This document shows, piece by piece, positions 25,451-35,255 of a DNA stretch of 64,000 nt; positions within the stretch are counted from its first letter, which is position 1; every line of letters begins with the position of its first letter. Position numbers and translations under genes: made by a program. Where the stretch lies: NCBI GenBank assembly GCA_011525625.1, contig WYAX01000012.1:372001-436000 (forward strand). The letters run 5' to 3'. A model generated the notes under the pieces. It was not told the DNA's origin and searched no databases. It saw only the letters and a list, made by a program, of their open reading frames with translations. This DNA comes from Nitrospira defluvii. Its GTDB lineage: Bacteria; Nitrospirota; Nitrospiria; Nitrospirales; Nitrospiraceae.

Positions 25451-28417
25451 TCAGGATGAAGGACGCTGCTGGAGTTCGGTGAGAATGGCGGCGCAGGCAA
25501 CCTGATGGGCCTCAGTGAGTTGCGTCATCAGGCGTGCGGCATCGTCGAGGCGAGCGAGGCGGCCGAGTTGTTCCAGTTCTTTGCAGTGGGCTGCGGTAGC
25601 GAGGGCGCCGAGCTGCGCGCTGCTGGACTTCAATCGATGTGCCGCTTTGGCGAGGGTGTCTGCGTCTTGGGCCTCCACGGCGGCGCGAATCTCCTCCACC
25701 AGCGTTCGCGCATCGTTTAGATACGTGGTGAGGACTTTCGCGAGAATATCGGGGCGCCCCGGGCGTTGGAGCGCCCGTATCGCCTCCCAGGCGGTCGTAT
25801 CGATCTCCGCTTCCGTGGCAGTCTGCGCTTTCTCGTGGGGCGATTCAGCTGACGCTGCCTGTGCGGGCGCGGACGGAGCCGCAGCGTCAGCCGTGGCCGG
25901 TGTCAGCCATTGGGTGAGGATAGTGCCAAGTTGAGCTACGGCAAACGGCTTGGCCAGATAATCATCCATGCCGGCGGCGAGACAGCGGGTGCGATCGCCG
26001 TCCATCGCATTGGCCGTTAAGGCGATGATCGGGATGCGGTGATGACCACCCGACCGATTCTCCTGTTGCCGAATGGCGGCGGTCGCGGTGAAACCGTCCA
26101 TTTCCGGCATCTGACAATCCATCAAAATAAGATCAAATCGTTCCCGTGCGATGGCTTCAAGGGCGAGACGCCCGTTCTCAACTGCGTGTACCGAATATCC
26201 CAGGATCTCCAACATCCCGGTGGCGACCTCCCGGTTGACCGGTGTGTCTTCGACTAAGAGGAGCCGCGCCGAGGGGGAGCCTGCCGTCGGCGGTTCAGAT
26301 ACTACGGACTCCGGCCGGCGAATCAGTGCACGCTGTCCTGTCCGGAGCAGGCCAAGGATGGCCTGTTGCAGCAGGGTTTTCCTGACGGGTTTGGTGACCC
26401 AGCCGTCGACGGCGGGCACTCCGGGAGCCCCGGCGTCGTACCCCACCGATGTGAGCATCAATAGGCGCACGGAGGCCAACTGCGGGTCGGCTCGGATCGC
26501 GTGCGCCAGTTGCATGCCGTCCATATCCGGCATTTGGAAATCGAGAATAGCCAGCTCGAACGGGTGCTTCGCCGCGGCCGTTCGAAGCGCCGCGAGCGCC
26601 TCGCCGGCGGATGCGGCCAGCATGGGGATCGCTCCCCACGAGCGGAGATGATCGTCCAGAATCTCCCGATTGGCGGCGGTGTCATCGACGACGAGAATCC
26701 GTCGTTGGAGCAGGGCATGTTCCGGATGCTGCTCCTCGACGATCGATGGTTGTCGCTCAAAGACCGCGGTAAACCAGAAGGTGGAGCCTTGGCCGACCTG
26801 GCTGTCTACGCCGATCTGTCCCTGCATGAGGGATACGAGTTCTTTCACGATCGTGAGTCCGAGTCCTGTTCCACCGAAGCGGCGGGTAGTCGTGCCGTCG
26901 GCTTGTGAGAAGGCTTCGAAGATGCGCTGATGGGCCTCGGCCGGAATACCGACACCGGAATCTTTCACGGCGAACCGCAAGGTCACGGTGGTGTCTGTCT
27001 CGCTCACCGCGTCGATGCGTACGTTGATTTCTCCGGTTGCGGTGAACTTCAGGGCATTGCTGATGAGGTTCAGTAGTGCCTGCCGAAGCCTGATCGGGTC
27101 GCCGCGAAGCGTTCGCGGAATCGAACTCGGCATGTGGCAGGTGAGCTCAAGCCCCTTGCGTTGGGCCGGGGTGGCAAAGAGTTCCACGGCGTTGTCCACC
27201 GTATCCTGAAGATCGAAGTCCAGTCGTTCCAGCTGCAGTTTGCCCGCTTCGATTTTGGAGAAGTCGAGGATGTCATTGATGATGGCCAGGAGCGCTTCCC
27301 CGGATTGTTGAATGGTCCGCGTCAGGTGGCGTTGCCGGGTGTCGAGCCCAGTTGTCAGCAGCAGCTCGGTCATGCCGAGCACGCCGTTCATCGGCGTCCG
27401 GATCTCATGGCTCATGTTGGCGAGGAATTGCGACTTGGTGCGGCTGGCGGCTTCCGCAGCTTCTTTTGCCAACAGCAGTTCCTGCGCGGTCCGTTTGAGC
27501 GGGGTGATGTCGGAGGCGACGCCGAGGTAGCCCGTGATCTTGCCGTCAGTGTCCCGCAGGGCCGTGATATTGAGCAGAACCGTTCTCCTGGTGCCGTCTT
27601 TTCGAATGTACGTCCACTCATGCTCATTGGGCAAATTGCGCCGGCATTTTTCGACGAAGACGTCGAATCCCGGGGCGATGGTCGTGCCGAATTGTTCGGA
27701 GAGTTGTCTCGCCCGCTCCACGATTTCCTCGTGAACGTGAAAGATGCCTGGGTGTTGGCGGCCGATCAGTTCGTCGGCGCTGTACCCGAGCAGGGCTTCC
27801 GCCGCCGGATTGAAGAGTTGAATAATGCCGTCGGGCCGGCAGGAAATAATCGCGTAGCCCGCATTGTCCAGAATGGCTCGCTGAAACGTGGCATAGGCGC
27901 GTAGTTCGGTTTCGGCCCGGCGTTGCTCGGTAATGTCGCGAACGGTCGCCTGCAATCCCTCAACGCCTTGGAGCGTGATGCGGGTCAACTGGACGCTTGC
28001 CAGAAAGTTCGACCCGCCGACGCGTTTGTGCATCCATTCGAACAGGTAGAAGCCTTCGCGCATGGCGGCCTCGATGGCCGTTGGAGCTTTGACCATGGAC
28101 AGCTCTCCGTCCGGCTGATACTCGGGAGAGACATCGCCAGGACCGAGTGACGTGAAGTGCGCTTCGTCCCTTGCCCCGAACAGTTCGACTGTCGCCGGGT
28201 TGCAGGCAATAAAGTTCCACTGGGGTGGATACAAGATCATGATCGCGTCGCGCGACGATTCGAAGAGGCGCCGGAATTTCTCTTCGCTCTCCCGCAGACT
28301 CGACTCGTACTGCTGCCGCACGATGGCCTGTTCCGGGTCATCCATGCCCTGGATCGATCTGCGTTGTCCCTCCTGCTTGAAGGGCCACAGCTGTTGCCAC
28401 ATTCGGCGGATGGTCAC
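25451..28417 (-). CDS. Hybrid histidine kinase: PAS-PAS-HisKA-HATPase-REC-REC-HPt
   Basis: The product is about 988 residues with no membrane helix. It carries two PAS domains (about 35-160 and 165-290), HisKA with His337, HATPase, two receivers (Asp626 in the LDFQMPDMDG motif, Asp767 in the [11 protein letters not shown] motif) and an HPt with His927. The GTG at 28417 was chosen because GGAG precedes it and it lies just after the stop of the membrane kinase gene. The ATG at 28402 is the alternative. The open frame to 28570 overlaps the upstream gene and is not needed. Its phosphorelay half has the same layout as the neighbouring kinase, suggesting tandem duplication with different sensors. 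Confidence 0.9.
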   Translation of the reverse strand: MTIRRMWQQLWPFKQEGQRRSIQGMDDPEQAIVRQQYESSLRESEEKFRRLFESSRDAIMILYPPQWNFIACNPATVELFGARDEAHFTSLGPGDVSPEYQPDGELSMVKAPTAIEAAMREGFYLFEWMHKRVGGSNFLASVQLTRITLQGVEGLQATVRDITEQRRAETELRAYATFQRAILDNAGYAIISCRPDGIIQLFNPAAEALLGYSADELIGRQHPGIFHVHEEIVERARQLSEQFGTTIAPGFDVFVEKCRRNLPNEHEWTYIRKDGTRRTVLLNITALRDTDGKITGYLGVASDITPLKRTAQELLLAKEAAEAASRTKSQFLANMSHEIRTPMNGVLGMTELLLTTGLDTRQRHLTRTIQQSGEALLAIINDILDFSKIEAGKLQLERLDFDLQDTVDNAVELFATPAQRKGLELTCHMPSSIPRTLRGDPIRLRQALLNLISNALKFTATGEINVRIDAVSETDTTVTLRFAVKDSGVGIPAEAHQRIFEAFSQADGTTTRRFGGTGLGLTIVKELVSLMQGQIGVDSQVGQGSTFWFTAVFERQPSIVEEQHPEHALLQRRILVVDDTAANREILDDHLRSWGAIPMLAASAGEALAALRTAAAKHPFELAILDFQMPDMDGMQLAHAIRADPQLASVRLLMLTSVGYDAGAPGVPAVDGWVTKPVRKTLLQQAILGLLRTGQRALIRRPESVVSEPPTAGSPSARLLLVEDTPVNREVATGMLEILGYSVHAVENGRLALEAIARERFDLILMDCQMPEMDGFTATAAIRQQENRSGGHHRIPIIALTANAMDGDRTRCLAAGMDDYLAKPFAVAQLGTILTQWLTPATADAAAPSAPAQAASAESPHEKAQTATEAEIDTTAWEAIRALQRPGRPDILAKVLTTYLNDARTLVEEIRAAVEAQDADTLAKAAHRLKSSSAQLGALATAAHCKELEQLGRLARLDDAARLMTQLTEAHQVACAAILTELQQRPSS

Positions 28418-28430
28418 GATGCGGGCTCCG

Positions 28431-31367
28431 TCATGCTGCGGACTGTCCTGTTCGTTCAAGCTCGTCCTGCATCGGGGCACAGACTGCGTGGTGTTCGGTA
28501 CGCAGGCCTTCGGCAAGCCCGGGGAGTTCCTCGGTGTCGCCTGCGCGTCCTGCCGCTTCCACTTCCCCATAGAGGGCGGCGAGCCGGCGTGCCCCGAGTT
28601 GTGCCGAAGACGACTTCAAAGTATGGGCGATGGTCGTGACGGCTTCGACGTTGCCGTCTCGTATGTATTGCTCAAGCAGGGTCAGCTGTGCCTCGGCGTG
28701 GGGAATATAGAGTGAGAGTGCTTTGAGCAAGAAGTCCGTCTGCCCCTGTCTCTGGCGGGCACGGATGGCCTGCCAGGCACTCAGGTCTAGGCGGTCGTCG
28801 GGTGCGAGTTGCGGGAGCGCGACGGGGGTAGGTGTCTCCAGGGGGGCATCGTCGTTCGAGGGCCGTGACTGGGGAGGCGCCGTCGAGGCGGCCACAGACC
28901 CGCTTGGAAGCCAACGCTGGAGGGTTGTCTTGAGTTGATTCAAGGTAAAAGGCTTCGTCAGATAGTCGTCCATGCCCGCAGCGAGACAGCGTTGGCGGTC
29001 TCCTTCCAATGCATTGGCCGTGAGGGCGACGATGGGGGTGTGGCGGTGATGCGCTCGGTTCCCCTCATGTGTGCGGATCACGCCTGTGGCCGTTAGGCCG
29101 TCCATCTCGGGCATCTGGCAATCCATGAGGATCAGATCAAACGCACCGTGTTCGACTGCGGCCACTGCTTCCATGCCGTTTTCTGCGACGGCGGTATTAC
29201 AGCCGAGGAGCTCCAGCATGGTGCAGGCCACCTCGCGATTGACGGGATTGTCTTCCGCCAGCAGGACATGGCCGACGAACGTCTGGGGTTGATTCTGCGG
29301 CTGAACGAGTGCCGGGGGGTGATTCTCCGGGGCTTTCCAGCAGAGGCGCGTCAGGCAGTCCTTGAGTAACGATTGGTGGACCGGCTTCCTCAACCAGGCA
29401 TCGAACAGATCGGGGGAGAGTCGGGGATCCTGGTCCGGTTGTCCGACGGAGCTCAATGCCACTAAGAGCAGGTCATGCAGTCCGGCGGAGTTCCTGATGG
29501 CTCGGGCGAGATCGATGCCGTCCATGTCCGGCATATGGATATCCAGCACCGCCAGGGCCACCTTGGGATGAGAGGCGCTCTGTTCGCCGAGGTAGTGCAA
29601 GGCGTCATGGGCTGAAGTCGCGGAGTGCACGATGGCACCCCAGCTGGTTAAGTGAGCTTCGAGAATCTGTCGGTTCGTGGGGTTGTCGTCGACGATCAGG
29701 ACGGGCATGCCTCTTAATGCAGCCGCCTTTGACTCCGCCGCGATCCTTGTCTCTGTCGTAGTCCCCAGCATCGCAGTGAACCAGAAAGTCGAGCCCTGAC
29801 CAGAGACACTGTCGACCCCCACCTCGCCTCCCATCAAGTGCGCCAGTTGCTTGACGATGGCCAGGCCGAGGCCGGTGCCGCCGAACTGCCTGGTAGTGGA
29901 GCCGTCCGCCTGAGAGAATGCCTGAAAAAGTCGTACGCGGGCGGACTCGGAAATGCCGACGCCGGTGTCGCGGACCGCACATTTGAGCACCACGTTACCG
30001 GACTCTTGCGCGATGAGTGCGAGGGAGACTGAGACCTCACCGATATGCGTAAACTTGATGGCGTTGCCGACCAGATTCAAGACAATCTGGCGGAGTCGTA
30101 CAGGGTCACCCACCACCGCATCAGGTATCTCTTCCGGCACGAAGCAGGTCAGTTCGAGATGTTTGCGATTGGCCGATTCCGCCAGGAGGTCGACGGCATC
30201 TTCGATGGTCTGCCGCAAGCCGAACTCAATCCGTTCGAGTTGCAGTTTTCCGGCTTCGATTTTAGAGAAATCCAGGATCTCATTGATAATGTCGAGGAGC
30301 CCGGTGCCGGAGCGATGAAGGGTTTCCGCGAGCGACCGCTGTTTGGGCGTCAGTGCGGTCGTCAGCAACAGTTCCGCCATGCCCAACACGCCGTTCATCG
30401 GCGTGCGGATCTCGTGGCTCATATTCGCGAGGAATTGGGATTTCGCCCGATTGGCCGTCTCGGCTGCGTCCTTGGCCTGGCGAAGTTCGGCCGTTCGCTC
30501 CCGTACGGCATGCTCCAATGAGTGCGTGAACGATTGGAGCCGTTGCGCTTGCGTGGTGAGGAGGGTGGTCGTGGTTTCCACAAGCGACACCATCTGCTCG
30601 AGTTCGCCCGTGTGGGACACGATGGCGGTGTTCGCGTCGGAGACGTTGTGCGCTTCATCTTCGGACAGTACCTGTTCCGAAGGGTGATGAAGGGTCTCCA
30701 GTGTGTGCTGCAGTTTTCCAGCTGTGTCGCGAAACAGTGCCGACATGCGTCGGAAGCCCAACTGGCTGACGACAATTGTCATGGCCATCAATAAGGCGGA
30801 GAACAGGAGCAACTGACGAAACTCCCGCGCCACTTCCTGGCGCATCGCCGAGAGCGAGAACTCCAGGCGGACCCAGGCCGCGATAGTCTGTTCGTTCAAC
30901 AGCGGTGTGACGACCACCAGCGTCGGCGTTCCGTCCGGCTGCAGGTTGTGGGCGAGGGTTTCTGCGCCCGTGGCTTGAGCTTGCGACAATGTGGGATCGT
31001 CAAGCTGTCGACCAATCATGCCGGGGGCGGTCGCCGCCACGATCATATTGTCAGGATCGATGAGCACGATACCGACGATGTCGGCGTCCTGGGCATAACG
31101 AATCAGGGCCTCTTGAATGCGGAACAGATTGTCCAGGACTGCCGCGGCGCCCATCATGGCGAAGGTGCGACTGACCGCCAGTGCACGGGCCTGTGCTGCA
31201 TCCTCGACGGAGCGATGGATTTCGATCAGGCGGTAGGTTGCAACCAGGGTCATGCCAAGGGTGATGATCACCGCCATCCCAACGCTGAGACGGAGACGAA
31301 GACTGCCTTGCCACATGGCCCAGAGGCGGCCGAGCCAATTCCCTTTATTGTTTCCTGGCGTCCGCAT
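28431..31367 (-). CDS. Membrane hybrid histidine kinase: TM sensor-HisKA-HATPase-REC-REC-HPt
   Basis: The 978-residue product has a first membrane helix (about residues 25-47), a periplasmic sensor of about 140 residues, a second helix (about 187-210) and a predicted coiled coil. HisKA with His318, HATPase, receivers with Asp609 and Asp749, and an HPt with His915 follow. It is thus a periplasmic sensor feeding a complete relay. Its ATG lies 23 bases inside the 3' end of the cupredoxin-like gene, so its translation is tied to the redox-protein genes upstream; this suggests it senses a related signal. No DNA-binding response regulator is encoded nearby. Confidence 0.9.
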   Translation of the reverse strand: MRTPGNNKGNWLGRLWAMWQGSLRLRLSVGMAVIITLGMTLVATYRLIEIHRSVEDAAQARALAVSRTFAMMGAAAVLDNLFRIQEALIRYAQDADIVGIVLIDPDNMIVAATAPGMIGRQLDDPTLSQAQATGAETLAHNLQPDGTPTLVVVTPLLNEQTIAAWVRLEFSLSAMRQEVAREFRQLLLFSALLMAMTIVVSQLGFRRMSALFRDTAGKLQHTLETLHHPSEQVLSEDEAHNVSDANTAIVSHTGELEQMVSLVETTTTLLTTQAQRLQSFTHSLEHAVRERTAELRQAKDAAETANRAKSQFLANMSHEIRTPMNGVLGMAELLLTTALTPKQRSLAETLHRSGTGLLDIINEILDFSKIEAGKLQLERIEFGLRQTIEDAVDLLAESANRKHLELTCFVPEEIPDAVVGDPVRLRQIVLNLVGNAIKFTHIGEVSVSLALIAQESGNVVLKCAVRDTGVGISESARVRLFQAFSQADGSTTRQFGGTGLGLAIVKQLAHLMGGEVGVDSVSGQGSTFWFTAMLGTTTETRIAAESKAAALRGMPVLIVDDNPTNRQILEAHLTSWGAIVHSATSAHDALHYLGEQSASHPKVALAVLDIHMPDMDGIDLARAIRNSAGLHDLLLVALSSVGQPDQDPRLSPDLFDAWLRKPVHQSLLKDCLTRLCWKAPENHPPALVQPQNQPQTFVGHVLLAEDNPVNREVACTMLELLGCNTAVAENGMEAVAAVEHGAFDLILMDCQMPEMDGLTATGVIRTHEGNRAHHRHTPIVALTANALEGDRQRCLAAGMDDYLTKPFTLNQLKTTLQRWLPSGSVAASTAPPQSRPSNDDAPLETPTPVALPQLAPDDRLDLSAWQAIRARQRQGQTDFLLKALSLYIPHAEAQLTLLEQYIRDGNVEAVTTIAHTLKSSSAQLGARRLAALYGEVEAAGRAGDTEELPGLAEGLRTEHHAVCAPMQDELERTGQSAA

Positions 31368-32060
31368 GCTTCGGATATTCGAGCGTGATCTGAGTTTCTC
31401 CCTGCGCGGGAATGGTCACCGACTGGTGGATTGTGCCCAACGTGTCATGCCAGATGGTCACCTGATGTTCGCCTGCGGGTAGGTTGGGAATCCGAAACGC
31501 GCCCGTCTCGTCTGTGACCCTGAAATAGGGGTGTGTGAATGCGAGGACGTGCGCTTGCATGAATTTGTGCGCGTCGCATTTCACCGTGTAGCTCCCAGGC
31601 TGCTTAAGGGGTTTCCCGACCGGTCGGCTTGCGGGAATCCGACATTTACGAAGGTGCGCGGCCCCATCGAGATATGTGTGTTATGCATGATCGGGTCGTC
31701 GTTGCGGATTTCCACCTGTTGTCCGACGATGCCGACGGCAATGCGAGGAGCGAAGGCACAGTGGATATTCGTCAACACCAGTGGGGGCATTGCAGCATCA
31801 GATGCAGGCAATGCAATCCCGTCGATGCTCACGACTGCGCCTTCGAGGCCTCGTGTTATGGAATGAATGGCAACCGCTCGATGGGTGGTTTGCGCTCCAC
31901 AAAAGGCCGTGTCCCGGGTGACCTCGATCACCTGTTCAGGAATGGCCGGGCCGACATACAGGATCCGGCCGACCAACGTGCCGGTCGGCGGTTCCGCGTG
32001 CGAGAGCGAGGCGTCGTGCACGGCAAACAGCACTGTCGCAAGGATCAGTAGCGCTTTCAT
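31345..32060 (-). pseudogene. Exported cupredoxin-like/carboxypeptidase-regulatory-domain protein, frameshifted
   Basis: A signal peptide (MKALLILATVLFAVHDASLSHA) is followed by a domain with Cys37-type FCGAQ and the segment NDDPIMHNTHI. The frame then ends at 31581. The missing continuation, VGKPLKQPGSYTVKCDAHKFMQ and a carboxypeptidase-regulatory-like beta domain (YFRVTDETGAFRIPNLPAGEH), is in another frame. Adding one base near 31618-31624 restores a 238-residue protein. His in the first segment plus Cys, His and Met in the CDAHKFM motif resemble a type 1 copper site. It lies between the dihaem cytochrome and the membrane kinase. AAGGAAC precedes the ATG at 32060. Confidence 0.75.
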
Positions 32061-32140
32061 GAAGCCTGTTCCTTCCCCGAGGCGGTAGAAGGTGCGTGCG
32101 AATGTTGGGACGTGGTGTAGGGGGTGCTCATAGCCGTGGG

Positions 32141-32917
32141 TTATCTTCCCTGTTGCCCTGATAATGATTGGATGTACCAGACCAAGTCCCACAGTGCTTC
32201 CTCCTGCCCGTCAAACTCATTGGCGTAAGATGGCATCGGTGTGCCGTCCAGTCCTGTCATGAGGGTGCGGAGGAGATCGTGCGAGGAAGCCCCGTTCTTC
32301 CATGCCGACGGGTCGGTAAGATTTGTGGCCCGGATCCGGAGGTTGTCTGCATCGCGTAAGTGCCCGGCGGTGGCCTCCGGCCCGTCTCCCTCTCCGTTGT
32401 CTCCGTGGCACACCCGGCAGTCGAGTTTCACATAGAGATGCCGGCCGTGTTGTATGCCGGCTTCAGTTGGGCCTGGTGGGGCAGAGGGAAACGTGAGTGG
32501 AGCGGGCGTTTCTTCTTCGAAAGCGGAGTTCCATGATTTGAGGTAGGCAATGACCTGCCATCGTTCCCGTTCGTTGAGTGAACGGTAGGCCGGCATGACG
32601 CCGGGAATGCCTTGTGTGATGACTCTGAACAGGTTCTGATCCGTGGGAAGTTCGCCTGAAGCCGTGCTGCGCAGCTTATACCCGTCATTCACAAAGTTTC
32701 GAGGACGCGGGCTGGTGTAACGGCCGATGAACCACCCGGCAGGTCCGTCTCCCTCGCCGCCGATGCCGTGGCACCAAGCGCAGGCCTGCTCGTAGATCCG
32801 ACGTCCCTCCATGAGCGTGTCCCGGTTGGTGGCGGGTTTCACGGCTTGGGCGGTCGATGCGCAGAGCCCTGTGACAATCAGCAGGGCTGCGTATTTCAGG
32901 TGTTTCGCGTGCATCAT
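32141..32917 (-). CDS. Exported dihaem cytochrome c
   Basis: The 258-residue product has a signal peptide (ALLIVTGLCASTAQA) and two c-type haem sites, CAWCH and CRVCH, each followed by a GEGDGP loop, in two tandem cytochrome c domains. Met residues in VMPAYRSL and PMPSYANEF are likely axial ligands. It is a periplasmic electron carrier, encoded 19 bases after the barrel-cytochrome gene. A Met-Met start (32917/32914) was preferred over the longer open frame because it begins the signal peptide. Confidence 0.88.
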   Translation of the reverse strand: MMHAKHLKYAALLIVTGLCASTAQAVKPATNRDTLMEGRRIYEQACAWCHGIGGEGDGPAGWFIGRYTSPRPRNFVNDGYKLRSTASGELPTDQNLFRVITQGIPGVMPAYRSLNERERWQVIAYLKSWNSAFEEETPAPLTFPSAPPGPTEAGIQHGRHLYVKLDCRVCHGDNGEGDGPEATAGHLRDADNLRIRATNLTDPSAWKNGASSHDLLRTLMTGLDGTPMPSYANEFDGQEEALWDLVWYIQSLSGQQGR

Positions 32918-32936
32918 GGTGCGGTGTCCTGGTCCT

Positions 32937-34305
32937 CTAATAGGCGATATCGATTCCCGCGAAAAAGGCGTGTCGCAAATTACGGGCCGCTGCATTGCCG
33001 TCTTCTGCTCGTCGGAGGTTGAAGTCGTTTCGAGCATACAGGGCCACATTGGACCGCACGTATTGTTTGATCTGAACCCCGGCGAAGCTTTGGGACGTGC
33101 GCTGGCTGAGATCCCCGCCGGTATCCATGTTGTCGTATCGCAGTGAGAGGAGCGTACGGTCGGTCACACGCCACCGACAATCCGCTGGCGCTCGTATCAA
33201 AGTTGGCGAGGGCGGCGGTCGGCACGTGGGCGATGCGGTCAAGGGTGTACATCCCATAAAGGTCAAACATTTTGTAACGCACATGCGCGGCCATGCCGTA
33301 GCGATGCCAGTTTACGTCTGCCTGCCCGGCTCCCGTGAGGACGGTGGCATTGCTATTGCCGAGGTAGGCGAATGCGGACAGACTTGCCGAAAAGTTTGCG
33401 GAGCGGGCATAGTCGAACCGCACGGCTCCATAGAAGTCTTTGCCCTTGTTGGAGTCGCCGAATGTTTCGTTGGCGCCGTTCAGCATGCCGACTTGATACA
33501 TGAACCAATCGCCGAACGGCCGTCCCCGTACCTCAATTCCTGTTTCCGCGACGGCGTTATACAGCGAAGGGGCGTAGGGAGAAATGGCAGTACCGGACCG
33601 GTTGCGCAGGCCGTAAAACTTGGCTGAGGCTGCAAGCGGAAACAGTCCCGCGCGTTGGACCGTGTCAGTCGACGTGTTCATGCTCTCTCCGACCAGCTCC
33701 AGTTGTTGTCGGAGGGTGGAAAACGAGAATGTCGCGGAGGGATCCATTCTGCCGATGCGGATATTGGCAACATTGGTCCCGCCTAGATTGTTGAATGTTA
33801 CGAATGCTCGCTCAATGCCCGTTGACGATTCTTCCATGTTGGATTCGAGCTCGGTAAAGAATCCGATGTTTTTCGTCAATGAACCAGCCGTGAAGAGGCT
33901 GAAGATCTCCGGGAACCCGAGTTCGCTGTTGTTGTGAACAGTTCCCGCTTCTGCCGCGGGCGGACTCTGTCGCTTAAAGTTGTGGCTGCGTAGCATGTTG
34001 CCTCGGAGCCGACCCCCCGTGTGGTTGGCGAAATCGTCTAAACTCAGATCACCGAGGTGTTTCTTGGCCGTGATGCCGCCATCCTCGGTGCCGGGGAGCT
34101 GATACCCGTTCTCCAGGAACCGTTCCCCGAACGTATTCAGACGAGGCGGGGCGGTATGGCAGACGGCGCAATTCATTGTGTACTTCCTTGCGAAAGCAGG
34201 AATGGCCTCGGCGCTTGGAACGGACACCGCATAGGTTCCGGACACAAGGGCGAACACCGTCATGACTAATGGGGCAATCGCCGCTGCCGCCGAAGGTCTG
34301 CTCAA
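32937..34305 (-). pseudogene. Outer-membrane beta-barrel with N-terminal haem motif, frameshifted
   Basis: After a signal peptide (residues 1-35) comes FARKYTMNCAVCHTAPPRLNTFGERFLENGYQ, shown here in two parts: the haem-binding segment NCAVCH within a conserved FARKY...GERF context, followed by a long barrel of alternating strands. The frame continues to 32980 with an Arg/Pro-rich, non-barrel end, while barrel sequence (WRVTDRTLLSLRYDNMD ... FFAGIDIAY) resumes in another frame near 33170. Removing one base restores a 455-residue barrel ending in Tyr. TTG at 34305 follows GAGG and begins the signal peptide; ATG 34263 is the alternative. Proteins of this type may form porin-cytochrome conduits across the outer membrane. 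Confidence 0.75.
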
Positions 34306-34551
34306 AACCGCATCCTCTGCTTACCGGTGTGCGGTCACGTGGCAACGCGGACGTACCCCGGGCCTGGTAGTCATGTACTTCGACAGTCTGATGTCGGCGG
34401 ATTCCGTACAGGACTTGAGGCGTGCGACCTGGGCCACTCTGTCTTCCAGGAGACGTCGATGGGACGGAGGATCGGTAATGAGGGGTAATGTGGGGTGCCT
34501 GAGCCAGTTTTGGGTGACTCGTACGTCTTTCGGGCCCAGGGATAAAGTGAT
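34306..34551. other. Intergenic interval upstream of the cytochrome operon
   Basis: This 246-base stretch separates the queF stop from the first gene of the minus-strand cytochrome/kinase run and should contain that operon's promoter. I see no consensus promoter. A plus-strand frame (34262-34684) is open across it but is antisense to both neighbours and has no ribosome-binding site. Confidence 0.4.
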
Positions 34552-34971
34552 TTACTCGGGATATCTGGCTTCGATCACGCTTCGAAGTCCGCCACGAGCG
34601 GCGAATTCTCCTGTGACTTTAGCCCAAACCGGCCGGCAGGATGCGACGACGTCGTGCAGAATTCGGTTCACGGCATTTTCATAAAAAATGCCAACATTTC
34701 GATAAGCGTGGATATACATTTTGAGTGCTTTGAGCTCAAGGCAGGCTTCGTCCGGTTTGTAGTGAAGGGTGATGGTGCCAAAGTCCGGCAGATTGGTCTT
34801 GGGGCAGATAGCCGTGTACTCCGGAATGACAATCGTGATTTCATATCCCTTGTATTGATTGGGAAACGTCTCGATGTCAGGCAGTGCGGTGGAAATCCCA
34901 CTTTTCGCGTGACGCTCGTTGTAGCCCAGTTTGGTGGTTGCGCCTTTCCGTTTCGTTTTTTTGCTGCCCAT
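34552..34971 (-). CDS. queF: NADPH-dependent preQ0 reductase
   Basis: The 139-residue product is a short QueF: FPNQYKGYEITIVIPEYTAICPKTNLPDFGTI, given here by its parts, holds the active-site Cys (AICPKT) and catalytic Asp (PDFGT), and ELKALKMYIHAYRNVGIFYE holds the NADPH-binding region. It reduces 7-cyano-7-deazaguanine to preQ1 in queuosine synthesis. The ATG at 34971 starts a basic GSKKTKRKG lead. Longer starts reach into the upstream gene. No other queuosine gene is nearby. Confidence 0.9.
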   Translation of the reverse strand: MGSKKTKRKGATTKLGYNERHAKSGISTALPDIETFPNQYKGYEITIVIPEYTAICPKTNLPDFGTITLHYKPDEACLELKALKMYIHAYRNVGIFYENAVNRILHDVVASCRPVWAKVTGEFAARGGLRSVIEARYPE

Positions 34972-35006
34972 CCTGTTCACACCCTTACCTCTCTTGCCCA
35001 GCACAG

Positions 35007-35255
35007 TTAGACCTGTTTCATCCATTCCAGTTGGCCTAGGTCTTGAAGTTTGTGGAACAGCGTCACCCAGGGGCAGGTCATGTCCGGGTAGACTTCGCAA
35101 AACCCCCCTCTGCGGACGCCCCCGCATGGTCCATGACTCATGAATTTCGGACATTCGGCTTTGAGGGAGCCATCAGGGATCGGTGGCCGCTTGTGGACAC
35201 CTCCCACATGCTGGTCGCCATGTTCTTCGCCAGGGACAAGGACTCGTATCGGCAT
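35007..35255 (-). CDS. Stand-alone MTHFR C-terminal domain protein
   Basis: The product is about 82 residues. Its second half, CPKFMSHGPCGGV then GGFCEVYPDMTCPWV, matches the Cys-rich C-terminal domain found with methylenetetrahydrofolate reductases (PF12225 type; MetV-like in acetogens). Four Cys residues could bind zinc or an Fe-S cluster. It is encoded apart from metF (22.3 kb) and just upstream of queF. The start is uncertain: ATG 35255 has only a weak ribosome-binding site, and a TTG at 35318 would extend it by 21 residues. Confidence 0.65.
   Translation of the reverse strand: MPIRVLVPGEEHGDQHVGGVHKRPPIPDGSLKAECPKFMSHGPCGGVRRGGFCEVYPDMTCPWVTLFHKLQDLGQLEWMKQV

Noticed and set aside
34262-34684. 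140-residue plus-strand frame
   Set aside because: Antisense to the barrel and queF genes, with no ribosome-binding site and no protein-like composition.
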